Below are positions 1 to 6,887 of a stretch of 52,060 nt of DNA, piece by piece. Both the position numbers and the translations under genes were made by a program. This DNA is from Vallitalea sp. (GTDB lineage Bacteria; Bacillota; Clostridia; Lachnospirales; Vallitaleaceae): assembly GCF_025211055.1 (NCBI RefSeq), contig NZ_JAOARO010000046.1, positions 1 through 52,060 on the forward strand. The letters run 5' to 3'. Below the pieces are notes generated by a model. It did no database searches and was not told the DNA's origin. It was given only the letters and a program-made list of their open reading frames with translations. Within the stretch, counting starts at the first letter, position 1, and each line of letters starts with the position of its first letter.

Positions 1-1
1 A

Positions 2-127
2 ATACATCAAGATGCACCTGGTATTAGTGGTTCATTGGTAGAAGGTAGAATTAATTATGATGCATTTGTCCTTGATAATAAAGTGAAGGCTATTTATTAC
101 CAGGAACAAACAAAGACACAAAAATAG
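2..127 (+). CDS. C-terminal end of a truncated protein, possibly phage major capsid
   Basis: An open frame runs in from the left window edge and stops at TAG 125-127, leaving 41 residues. They include the string GRINYDAFVLDNKVKAIYY. The rhythm of this tail (glycine-rich turn, then YDAFVLDNK and a short hydrophobic strand) reminds me of C-termini of Firmicutes prophage major capsid proteins, but the fragment is too short to prove it. A terminator-like hairpin follows 24 bp downstream, so this was the last gene of its transcript. The start and most of the gene lie outside the window. The frame itself is well supported; the family is a weak guess. Confidence 0.4.
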   Translation: MHQDAPGISGSLVEGRINYDAFVLDNKVKAIYYQEQTKTQK

Positions 128-151
128 AGTATAATATTTAAGGTGTATGAG

Positions 152-173
152 AGAGCCTATTGTGGCTCTTTTT
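152..173 (+). terminator. Rho-independent terminator after the truncated first gene
   Basis: AGAGCC (152-157) pairs with GGCTCT (164-169) around a 6-nt loop and is followed by a T-rich run to 173. It ends the transcript of the partial gene at 2-127. Confidence 0.7.
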
Positions 174-187
174 CTTTTATGCTTGTT

Positions 188-259
188 AAAGTATCCCGAC
201 ATTTCCGACACCCTAAATAAGGTAAAAGTATACCTAGAAATCCGAGACCCTAAAAAAGG
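188..259. repeat. 35-bp repeat units a and b
   Basis: Unit a (188-222) and unit b (225-259) share the frame AAAGTAT, then a variable segment, then CCCTAAAWAAGG. In unit a the variable segment holds CCGACA twice, 9 bp apart. Unit b is a degraded version of the same plan. The two units are separated by only 2 bp. Related units occur at 890-1048 and 1743-1777. Confidence 0.75.
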
Positions 260-455
260 AATATTCATAAATTTAATGTTGTACTTTTATGTTGTACTAA
301 TGTTGTACTCATTAACCAACTGTAAAGATTTTTTATAAAATAAATGGAACGGAGTACTCCGAAAGAATACGGAGTACTCCAAACAAAAAATTAATAAAAT
401 TCCTTCGTGAAAAGAGCCTGATTTTAAGAATCAGCTTTATCAAATGGGTATAGAT

Positions 456-575
456 TGATGGAGAATGATGGAGTAAAAATGCTAGTAAATGCTAGTATAA
501 TAACAATGATATATATGAATTGAGCTACCACAAAAACAACAGTTTAATGCAACGCACATGCTAAGAAATGCTAAG
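456..575. repeat. Words duplicated at exactly 10-bp spacing (three pairs)
   Basis: Three different words are each present twice, 10 bp apart: TGATGGAG at 456-463 and 466-473, ATGCTAGTA at 479-487 and 489-497, and ATGCTAAG at 558-565 and 568-575. The 10-bp step places both copies on the same face of the helix. Two further pairs follow at 793-835. Confidence 0.7.
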
Positions 576-583
576 GTTTTTTC

Positions 584-674
584 GGAACGTTATTTGGAAC
601 GCTTTAAGGAACGTTACTATTCAATTGCAACGTTTAATGCAACGCTTAATGCAACGCTTAATGCAACGTTGCAT
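584..674. repeat. 12-bp iteron-like array (7 units)
   Basis: Three units of GGAACGYTWHWW start at 584, 596 and 608. After a 7-bp offset, four units of GCAACGYTKMAT start at 627, 639, 651 and 663. The core AACGYT is constant and the period is exactly 12 bp within each block. The last unit contains the palindrome GCAACGTTGC (663-672), and a lone GCAACGC lies at 549-555. The array resembles iterons of a replication origin, or the repetitive linker of a decayed phage replisome-organiser gene; the sequence alone does not decide. Confidence 0.65.
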
Positions 675-792
675 TAATAATAAACCTAATAAAAACTAAG
701 TATTGATTAGAAATATAATACTGTAAAACCAAACGAATGCACCCTATAGTGCACACAAAAATAAAAAAGGGGGTGCAGAGAAAGGGTGCAAG

Positions 793-835
793 AATACTAA
801 GAAATACTAAGATTAAATGTTGACAATTGTTGACA
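793..835. repeat. Two more 10-bp-spaced duplicated words
   Basis: AATACTAAG occurs at 793-801 and 803-811, and TGTTGACA at 818-825 and 828-835. Both pairs have a 10-bp step, like the pairs at 456-575 but with different words. Confidence 0.65.
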
Positions 836-889
836 TAGAAAATAGTAATTAGATCTAATGGTTTCTATTATTTCATATCAGTGGAAGAA

Positions 890-1048
890 GAAGTATCTGC
901 AGATTCTGCAGTCCCTAAAAAAGGGAAAGTATTGCAAGATTTGCGAGTCCCTAAAAAAGAACATTATCAAAAGTATGGTGACATAAGTGACACCCTAAAA
1001 AAGGTTCTATCAAAAAGTATTCGGACATATCGGACACCCTAAAAAAGA
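890..1048. repeat. 35-bp repeat units c, d, e and f
   Basis: Four units occupy 890-924, 926-960, 970-1004 and 1014-1048. Each begins RAAGTAT and ends CCCTAAAAAAGR. Each contains a different word repeated about 9 bp apart: TGCAG in c, TGCRAG in d, GTGACA in e and CGGACA in f. Gaps between units are 1, 9 and 9 bp. Unit-to-unit distances (36, 44, 44) are not all multiples of three, so this is not a repeated protein motif, and the gaps are far too short for CRISPR spacers. Confidence 0.8.
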
Positions 1049-1095
1049 ACTATATTGAAGGATGGTGGTTTTAATCATTTTAATGAATTGGCCAG

Positions 1096-1110
1096 GTCAA
1101 TATTATTGAC
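1096..1110. repeat. Hairpin 1 in a conserved CCAGG...CTTTGTTA frame
   Basis: GTCAAT-ATT-ATTGAC is a perfect 6-bp stem. It sits between CCAG (1092-1095) and the downstream TTTGTTA (1111-1117). The same flanks recur around 1285-1299 with a different but still self-complementary stem. Confidence 0.6.
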
Positions 1111-1284
1111 TTTGTTAGCTAAGGGGTATTTTAATAGATTAACTAATCATTTATAATCCTAAATTAGGTTCTCCTATAATATCTGACAAGCTTAACTACA
1201 AAACGGTCTAATGTAAAAATTTGTCTTTAAAAAAGTGAAATTAATGTTACAATATAGTTTAGCCATCAGAAATGATTTAACCAG

Positions 1285-1299
1285 GTAGATATTATCTAC
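1285..1299. repeat. Hairpin 2 in a conserved CCAGG...CTTTGTTA frame
   Basis: GTAGAT-ATT-ATCTAC is a perfect 6-bp stem with the same flanks as the element at 1096-1110. Two stem pairs differ between the copies and both changes keep pairing, which is what selection on a hairpin or a dyad-symmetric site would leave. Confidence 0.6.
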
Positions 1300-1356
1300 T
1301 TTGTTAATGGAGTTAATTTTGTTAAAAAAAGAAAACCTAAATTGATGAAGACAATG

Positions 1357-1534
1357 TTACCCTCTAAAAGAGGGTAAGCTTAAAAAATAGTATCACAATT
1401 CCTATATTATGGGATTTGTAGCATATTACAATTAAATATTATTTTACCATACTGATAATATCGGGTTGCATCAATGCAACCAATTTATAAAACTCCCATA
1501 ATTTTATGATCTGTAATGTCGGGTAAGCCGACAT
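1357..1534. other. Cluster of three perfect hairpins
   Basis: Three perfect inverted repeats lie close together: TTACCCTCT/AGAGGGTAA with a 3-nt loop (1357-1377), GGTTGCAT/ATGCAACC with a 2-nt loop (1464-1481), and ATGTCGG/CCGACAT with a 5-nt loop (1516-1534). None is followed by a T run, so they are not ordinary terminators. Their function is unknown. Confidence 0.55.
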
Positions 1535-1742
1535 CTGAAAATATATGTTTAACATCCCAATCCCAAATGGACTTGGCTCTAGCAACGCCTCTAAGGATTA
1601 AAATTTGGTATCATCTACAGCTTGTACTAGAAAAGTGATATAAAAACTAAGGGGAAGAAATAAAATGGTTTAAAATGGCAAATATGAGGTCGCTCCCATT
1701 TGGGGGTAAGTGATTGAATATGTTAGCTATTCATCAATAACT

Positions 1743-1777
1743 ATTCTATTCGGCAGTTTCGGCGCCCCTAAAAAAGG
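1743..1777. repeat. 35-bp repeat unit g (isolated copy)
   Basis: The plan matches the units at 188-259 and 890-1048, with CGGC duplicated 9 bp apart and the constant end CCCCTAAAAAAGG. Its 5' part (TTCTAT) has diverged. It lies about 200 bp upstream of the kinase gene. Confidence 0.65.
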
Positions 1778-1908
1778 AGTACTATATACTATTTTGTTAA
1801 TTATGGCATCCGATAGATGTATAATTTAGCCATTGTATAATTCTTATGTAGATAAATAAATTGATAATAATATACAATGTAATATTATCCATTATTTAAT
1901 AAATTATG

Positions 1909-1964
1909 TTATAATATAGTAGAATATATTAATTCGTGTTAAATGATGAGATTATAATATAGTA
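1909..1964 (+). promoter_or_regulatory. Duplicated TATAAT-containing segment upstream of the kinase gene
   Basis: The 13-bp word TTATAATATAGTA occurs at 1909-1921 and again at 1952-1964. Each copy contains a perfect -10 hexamer. No good -35 box is apparent for either. The second copy ends only 17 bp before the GTG start of the kinase gene, so the first would be the more natural promoter. Confidence 0.35.
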
Positions 1965-1981
1965 AAATGGGGGTATGAAAT

Positions 1982-4033
1982 GTGTTAGGAAGGACTATTA
2001 ATGGGTATACAATAATTGAATTTAAAGGTAAAGGCTCTTTTGGTACAGTATATAAGTGTAAGAAAGATGAACAAATATATGCAATTAAAATTTTTTCAAT
2101 GGAATATATATATGATGAATATTTGAACGGGGAAGATAATAGAATAACTAGAGAAATTGAAGCGCTAAAGATCGTTGATTCTCCTTACGTAGTTAGATAT
2201 GTAGATGATGGAAAATATGTAGAAAATGGTTGGGAATATATATACGTTGTCATGGATTACGTAGAAGGCGATGACATAGCTAATGTTTTAAAGAATAATG
2301 GTAAATTTACTTTTAACAAAGCTATTGCTATTTTTGAACAAATAGTTGAGGGGATTGACGCAATTCATAAATCGAATATTGTTCATAGGGATTTAAAACC
2401 AGCTAATATTTATTTGTTAAAAAATAATAGTGTTAAAATACTTGATTTTGGTTTATCTAAATTGATAGACTTTACATCAATCACAAGTACTGGGGCAATA
2501 ATAGGGAGCCCTTTATATATGTCGCCAGAACAAATAACAGATAGTAAAAATATAGATTACCGTTCAGATTATTATGCATTAGGTGTTATTCTTTTTGAAA
2601 TGGTATCAGGGAAAAATCCATATGGTGAAATTACTTCAAGAGAAGAACTTTATTATAAAATACAAAAAGAACCGCCTTATTCTATTAGATATTATGAGCC
2701 AACAATTGAAAATAGAATAGATAATTTATTATCAACATTACTAGAAAAATTGAATTACAAGAGACCTAATTCAATTGCAGAAATTAAGAAGTATTTATTA
2801 ACATCAGAAAAAACAGATACTCATGAAACTGTTACATTTAGTCCGTCTTTTTTTGTGAGACTATGGAATGAAAAAACTGTACTTCAAGAGTTTTATCAAG
2901 ATGATTACAGTATAGAAAATGCAGTGTTTCCAATAAATCATCAAAATCGGCAGAAAAACCTTTTGAAAATATTGAAGAATGAGGATATATTTTACTTCAT
3001 AGATCCGGCTACAATGCGTTTAGCATATGATAGTTATTCAGAAGTAAAAGGGTTAATAGAATTAGAATATGCTCCTAGAGATTTAAGCAGACTTGAACTA
3101 GAAGATTTGAAATCTTATGAATCAAAAAAAATCTATGTTCAAAAGGTAGTTGATGAACAAATAAAACACAATCCAAATGCCATTGTGGCACCTTTTCATG
3201 TGAGTAATAATTCAAACCTTGTTAAGATAAAAATGGACACATCAGAGAATTGGTTCAGTATGGATTCTAAGTTGGTTGGAGAAACTAAAGACTATCTTAA
3301 TAAAATTAATTATCAGGGTAAATTGATTGGTGGATTTTGTATCAAAGCAGAAGTATTAACTACTAAAACTGAGAGAGAATATTTCTTAAATGTTTTATCA
3401 AGCCTTGAATGTGACTGTTACTGGGTATATGTTGACTGTATTGATTTCAATTCAAATATTTCACAACTATATAATTATGCTTTAACACTTTTAGAATTAC
3501 AAAAAGCTACTAACAAACCAGTTATTGCGGGTAGAGTAGGAGAATTTGGACTGGTTTTACTGGCATTTGGACTATATGGTTTTGAAGCAGGAACATCAAG
3601 ATTTGAATCTTTTTATGAAGATTTATATAAAGAGGTTTCAGACCCATACAATATGTATGTTAGATATTATGTTCCAGAATTATTAAGGAGTATAGCTATT
3701 TTAAGGAAAAACCCAGCTAAAATAATAAATATGTTAAAATCTAGTGTGGGGGAACATATAAAGTGTGATTGCCCATATTGTAACGGTGTTAGTCCAAGTT
3801 CTTTTACTAATGAAAAGTTAACCAGGAAACATTTTTTATACTGTAGAAATAAAGATATAGATGAACTAAGATCATTTGAGAAGTTAGAAGATAGAGTGAG
3901 TTATATAGAAGATAGAATTAAGAAGGCTATAGGTTATTACAAGGAATTAAGACCAATATTTAAAGATGAGGACAGTAAATATTTGAAAAATTGGTTAGAA
4001 GTAATAACTAAGCTGAAGGAAAGGTGGCTTTAA
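1982..4033 (+). CDS. Ser/Thr protein kinase fused to a TGT-like TIM-barrel domain
   Basis: The N-terminal part (about residues 8-275) is a complete Hanks-type kinase. It has the glycine loop GKGSFGTVY (16-24), Lys36, the αC glutamate E58 or E60, HRDLKPAN (135-142), DFG (155-157) and SPEQ (181-184), so it should be active. About 400 further residues follow. Near the end, C595-x-C597-x2-C600-x16-H617 matches the zinc-site pattern of tRNA-guanine transglycosylases and their DNA-acting DpdA relatives, and GFEAGTSR (533-540) resembles the TGT segment FDxxxPTR. I infer a TGT-fold domain whose catalytic residues are uncertain. No membrane segment or PASTA repeat is seen. The start is GTG 1982, 7 bp after GGGGGT; the ATG two bases upstream is followed by a stop. 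The gene overlaps the next one by 10 bp, so the two are probably translated together. Confidence 0.85.
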   Translation: MLGRTINGYTIIEFKGKGSFGTVYKCKKDEQIYAIKIFSMEYIYDEYLNGEDNRITREIEALKIVDSPYVVRYVDDGKYVENGWEYIYVVMDYVEGDDIANVLKNNGKFTFNKAIAIFEQIVEGIDAIHKSNIVHRDLKPANIYLLKNNSVKILDFGLSKLIDFTSITSTGAIIGSPLYMSPEQITDSKNIDYRSDYYALGVILFEMVSGKNPYGEITSREELYYKIQKEPPYSIRYYEPTIENRIDNLLSTLLEKLNYKRPNSIAEIKKYLLTSEKTDTHETVTFSPSFFVRLWNEKTVLQEFYQDDYSIENAVFPINHQNRQKNLLKILKNEDIFYFIDPATMRLAYDSYSEVKGLIELEYAPRDLSRLELEDLKSYESKKIYVQKVVDEQIKHNPNAIVAPFHVSNNSNLVKIKMDTSENWFSMDSKLVGETKDYLNKINYQGKLIGGFCIKAEVLTTKTEREYFLNVLSSLECDCYWVYVDCIDFNSNISQLYNYALTLLELQKATNKPVIAGRVGEFGLVLLAFGLYGFEAGTSRFESFYEDLYKEVSDPYNMYVRYYVPELLRSIAILRKNPAKIINMLKSSVGEHIKCDCPYCNGVSPSSFTNEKLTRKHFLYCRNKDIDELRSFEKLEDRVSYIEDRIKKAIGYYKELRPIFKDEDSKYLKNWLEVITKLKERWL

Positions 4034-4701
4034 TAAGCGTGTTAGAATCGGATATGGTCCTAGGAATGAATAATTATCTAGAAAAATATGGGATCAAATA
4101 TAAAAATGAAGTAAGAATGGGGATAGGCATTCCAGATATAACATTTAACTTAGGAGCAAATTCAAGAATTAAAAGATTAGATGATTATAATATGATGGAA
4201 ATGTTAAGGTATATCCAGGAAAAACAACCTACCACATATGAACAGATATGTAAATACTTTAATCTTGGTATGGTAAAAGTTAAAAAATACATTTCTTATT
4301 TAGCTGAAATGAGTTTAGTAAAAATTAAAGAATGTGTTATTCGAACTTCAAAGAATATTTTTAACACAAAACTTGGGACTGTTATAAGTATTGAAGCGAA
4401 ATTAAAAGATTGGAAGAATGGTTTTATACAAGCTCAAAGGTATTTATGCTTTTCTGATTATTCATATTTAGCATTGCCTAGTGATAAGATACAAAACGTT
4501 GATTTAGATAAGTTAAGAAATAAAGGAATAGGGCTTTTGTCTGTAGAAAATGATAAAATGAGGGAAGTACTTCAACCGAGGAAATCAAATCAATGTAATT
4601 ATAGTTTTAAATACCTTGTTACATCAGAAATATTATATGATAATAACAATATAGGAAAAAAACGTCGTCGTGATAAGATATTTTTTGAATATAGGAGTTA
4701 A
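4024..4701 (+). CDS. PD-(D/E)XK-like nuclease with an inserted winged helix
   Basis: The protein has 225 residues. GIPDITF (35-41) supplies a PD motif. ISIEAKLKDW (121-130) supplies E124-x-K126 and is followed by helix GFIQAQRY and a short strand, the usual order in restriction-like nucleases. Between these two parts, residues about 55-102 look like a winged helix-turn-helix (TTYEQICKYFNLGMVKVKKY). The C-terminus is basic (GKKRRR). I infer a DNA-binding nuclease; the family is not one I can name. The GTG start at 4024 lies inside the end of the kinase gene, preceded by AAGGA, which indicates translational coupling. Nothing else follows in the transcript before a hairpin at 4996. The pairing of kinase/TGT-like and nuclease resembles a modification-plus-cleavage arrangement. 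Confidence 0.7.
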   Translation: MALISVLESDMVLGMNNYLEKYGIKYKNEVRMGIGIPDITFNLGANSRIKRLDDYNMMEMLRYIQEKQPTTYEQICKYFNLGMVKVKKYISYLAEMSLVKIKECVIRTSKNIFNTKLGTVISIEAKLKDWKNGFIQAQRYLCFSDYSYLALPSDKIQNVDLDKLRNKGIGLLSVENDKMREVLQPRKSNQCNYSFKYLVTSEILYDNNNIGKKRRRDKIFFEYRS

Positions 4702-5226
4702 TAGTCTTTGGCTGACTAGTGATTCTATTTTGATTCTAATAATTGTTAAAAGTTCATTTTACAATTTAAAATATGTGCAATAAAAATAATAAAATCCTAT
4801 AAAATAAGCAACTATCAAACTATAATATTCTAATATACTAGAGTGGGAGTAGTAAACAGAATCGCTATAACCCTTGTAAACACTGGGTTTTTATGAGGTG
4901 GAAATAACCTCGTGACTGCCTTTGACTATGTTTCGTAATTTAGAGGGTTATTGATATTAAGTAAGCGTAAAATACACCACACATTTACTACCATGACCTC
5001 CATGATATAATCCGTTCATGGAGGTGTTTTTCAATGTCAGAAATTAAAAGTAATGATGAATGGTAAAAAATAAATGATAAAACGTATATTAATAAATATG
5101 ATAATTTCAACAAGCTTTATATATTCTGTATTTCAATTATTATTTCATATACAATTACATACATTTATTATCCCTCTAAATTCCACCAATATAGACATAT
5201 TGTAAGAAAATAGGTTTCTAAGCCAC
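4702..5226. other. Gene-free right edge of the accessory region
   Basis: No credible gene is seen. Two small hairpins sit at 4869-4892 (AACCC/GGGTT then T5) and 4895-4911 (GAGGT/ACCTC). A stronger terminator-like hairpin is at 4996-5031. After it, ATG 5034 opens only a 10-codon frame (MSEIKSNDEW) before a stop, possibly the stub of a lost gene. The stretch ends where ordinary metabolic genes begin. Confidence 0.5.
4996..5031 (+). terminator. Terminator-like hairpin at the island edge
   Basis: ACCTCCATGA (4996-5005) pairs perfectly with TCATGGAGGT (5016-5025) around a 10-nt loop, followed by GTTTTT. It could end transcription from the kinase/nuclease pair. Confidence 0.55.
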
Positions 5227-5274
5227 AAAAAACCCGAATATTTATCCTGAAATAGCATAAAACATTCGGTTTTA
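5227..5274. terminator. Imperfect hairpin upstream of the permease
   Basis: AAAACC-CGAAT on the left pairs with ATTCGGTTTT on the right with one bulge, then a T-rich run. It separates the accessory region from the permease transcript and ends just before that gene's promoter. Confidence 0.4.
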
Positions 5275-5276
5275 TA

Positions 5277-5305
5277 TTGACATGGAAAATTTTCTCTGAT
5301 AAAAT
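5277..5305 (+). promoter_or_regulatory. Sigma-A promoter of the purine permease
   Basis: TTGACA (5277-5282) and TAAAAT (5300-5305) are 17 bp apart. The short leader from here to the ATG at 5342 leaves no room for a purine riboswitch. Confidence 0.7.
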
Positions 5306-5341
5306 AATACTTGTAATAGAATATCGGATGGAGGGTTAAAG

Positions 5342-6682
5342 ATGGAAAAATTCTTTAAACTTAAACAAAACAATACCAATGTAAAAACTGAAATATTTGC
5401 TGGTATTACTACTTTCATGACAATGGCATACATATTAATTGTTAATCCAAATATACTATCTGGATTACAAACAGCTGATGGATTCATACCTACTGGAATG
5501 GATAAAGGTGCAATATTCACTGCAACTGCATTAGCTGCAATTATTGGTACTTTGATAATGGCTTTAGTAGCTAATTATCCATTTGCACTTGCTCCAGGTA
5601 TGGGACTTAACGGATTTTTTGCTTTTACTGTTGTTCTTAAAATGGGATACAGTTGGCAGGTAGCTCTAACAGCAGTATTTGTTGAAGGTATTATTTTTAT
5701 AATTTTAACATTTGTTAATGTTCGAGAAGCACTATTTAACGCAATACCAATGAACCTTAAATATGCAGTTAGTGCAGGTATCGGTTTGTTTATCGCTTTT
5801 ATTGGATTACAAAATGCAGGTATAGTAGTTGCGGACCCAGCAACATTGGTTTCACTTGGTGATATGACTTCAGGAACAGTGTTACTTGCTATCATCGGTG
5901 TATTAGTTACTGCAACATTAGTTGTATTAAAGGTCAGAGGATCAATATTACTTGGTATTTTGATTACTTGGGTACTAGGAATGATAACTGAGGGACTAGG
6001 GGTATTTCAACCACAGTTTAGTGTAATTCCAACAAGTATTTTCTCAGCACCTCCTAGCATAGCTCCAATAGCATTTAAATTTGATTTTAGTGCAGTAGCT
6101 TTGGCGAACTTCTGGATTGTTGTTTTCTCTTTCCTATTTGTCGATTTATTCGATACTTTAGGAACTTTAATAGGTGTTTCTAGTAAAGCAGGATATCTTG
6201 ATAAAGATGGTAAATTACCTAAAATAAAACATGCATTATTTGCAGACTCAGTTGCTACAGTAGCAGGAGCATGTCTTGGTACTTCAACAACAACAACATA
6301 TGTTGAAAGTGCTTCAGGAGTAGCTGCTGGCGGAAGAACTGGATTAACATCTTTAACAACTGCAGTATTTTTTGCACTTGCATTATTCTTCTCACCTGTT
6401 TTACTTACAGTTCCAGCATTTGCAACAGCACCAGCATTAATAATTGTTGGATTCTATATGATGGAATCTATTGCTAAAGTAGATTTCAGTGATTTAACAG
6501 AATCTATTCCAGCTTTCTTAACAATTCTTGTTATGCCTTTGACATATAGTATTTCTGAAGGTATTGTGTTTGGAGTAGTTTCATATGTAGTAATTAACTT
6601 TTGTGTGAAGAAGGGTAAAAAAGTTCATCCTATCATGTATATACTATCAATATTATTCATATTGAAATACATATTATTATAA
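5342..6682 (+). CDS. NCS2-family purine permease (PbuG/AzgA type)
   Basis: This polytopic membrane protein of 446 residues would import hypoxanthine, guanine or adenine by proton symport. The N-terminus MEKFFKLKQNNTNVKTEIFA and the following GITTFMTMAYILIVNP are typical of the AzgA/PbuG branch, as are FALAPGMGLNGFFAFTV and the later DLFDTLGTLIGVSSKAG and GTSTTTTYVESASGVAAGGRTG. Twelve or more hydrophobic segments are evident, and the length is normal for the family. The start ATG 5342 follows GGATGGAGGG. The gene precedes a ZTP-controlled purine synthesis unit, so import and de novo synthesis of purines are neighbours here. The exact base transported cannot be read from sequence. Confidence 0.88.
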   Translation: MEKFFKLKQNNTNVKTEIFAGITTFMTMAYILIVNPNILSGLQTADGFIPTGMDKGAIFTATALAAIIGTLIMALVANYPFALAPGMGLNGFFAFTVVLKMGYSWQVALTAVFVEGIIFIILTFVNVREALFNAIPMNLKYAVSAGIGLFIAFIGLQNAGIVVADPATLVSLGDMTSGTVLLAIIGVLVTATLVVLKVRGSILLGILITWVLGMITEGLGVFQPQFSVIPTSIFSAPPSIAPIAFKFDFSAVALANFWIVVFSFLFVDLFDTLGTLIGVSSKAGYLDKDGKLPKIKHALFADSVATVAGACLGTSTTTTYVESASGVAAGGRTGLTSLTTAVFFALALFFSPVLLTVPAFATAPALIIVGFYMMESIAKVDFSDLTESIPAFLTILVMPLTYSISEGIVFGVVSYVVINFCVKKGKKVHPIMYILSILFILKYILL

Positions 6683-6699
6683 ATTAAATATTACTTCTG

Positions 6700-6805
6700 T
6701 ATGACTGGCGGAAGTGGGAGTACCCACAGGGAGTACAGAGTTATAATTATGCCGACCGCCTGGGCAATAGACCGTTAAGAAGTCTATGTGCTCAGGCGGT
6801 CTTTT
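6700..6805 (+). promoter_or_regulatory. ZTP/ZMP riboswitch (pfl motif)
   Basis: The aptamer shows the hallmarks of the pfl motif: GACTGGCG near 6703, a small hairpin (GTGGGAGTACCCAC), then GCCGACCGCCTGGGCA at 6751-6766. The expression platform follows directly: GACCGCCTG (6754-6762), which belongs to the conserved aptamer core, can alternatively pair with CAGGCGGTC (6793-6801) to form a terminator. Binding of ZTP or ZMP, which signals a shortage of 10-formyl-tetrahydrofolate, should block the terminator and turn on the downstream pflB-purH pair. The gene context is exactly the one for which the motif was named. Confidence 0.92.
6754..6805 (+). terminator. Riboswitch-controlled intrinsic terminator
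   Basis: GACCGCCTG/CAGGCGGTC forms the stem, an inner ATAGAC/GTCTAT hairpin sits in the loop, and TTTTATT follows. The left arm overlaps the ZTP aptamer core, so ligand binding and termination exclude each other. Confidence 0.85.
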
Positions 6806-6887
6806 ATTATCTTATTGGAAATATTCTATGGAAGATGTGGAGTAATTGCTTTCATGTCTTACTAATAAATAGAAAGGATTAGATAAA

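Larger units (their letters stand above)
128..1981. other. 1.85-kb gene-free, repeat-dense accessory stretch
   Basis: I see no convincing gene here. The only open frames are short and built from repeat units. The stretch instead contains several families of short repeats, listed separately: seven 35-bp units, a 12-bp iteron-like array, words duplicated exactly 10 bp apart, three copies of ATGTTGTACT (276, 289, 300), two copies of the palindrome GGAGTACTCC (351, 371), and a set of perfect hairpins between 1096 and 1534. It lies between a phage-like gene tail and the kinase/nuclease module, so it may be a decayed or regulatory part of an integrated element. Confidence 0.75.

Noticed and set aside
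32..338. Two short open frames (minus 32-268, plus 147-338) as genes
   Set aside because: They run through the repeat units and a terminator, have no ribosome binding site and no family resemblance.
188..1048. CRISPR array from 35-bp repeats
   Set aside because: Units are separated by 1-9 bp instead of 30-40 bp spacers, the variable part lies inside the units, and no cas gene is present.
4851..4975. Attachment site or integrase remnant at the island edge
   Set aside because: The small hairpins are suggestive, but no direct repeat matching the left side and no integrase gene could be shown within the window.
5034..5066. Start of a transposase-like gene (MSEIKSNDEW)
   Set aside because: Only ten codons before a stop and no inverted repeats or transposase motifs nearby; at most a remnant.
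5227..5341. Purine riboswitch before the permease
   Set aside because: The consensus promoter at 5277-5305 leaves a leader of about 30 nt, too short, and no purine aptamer loops are present.
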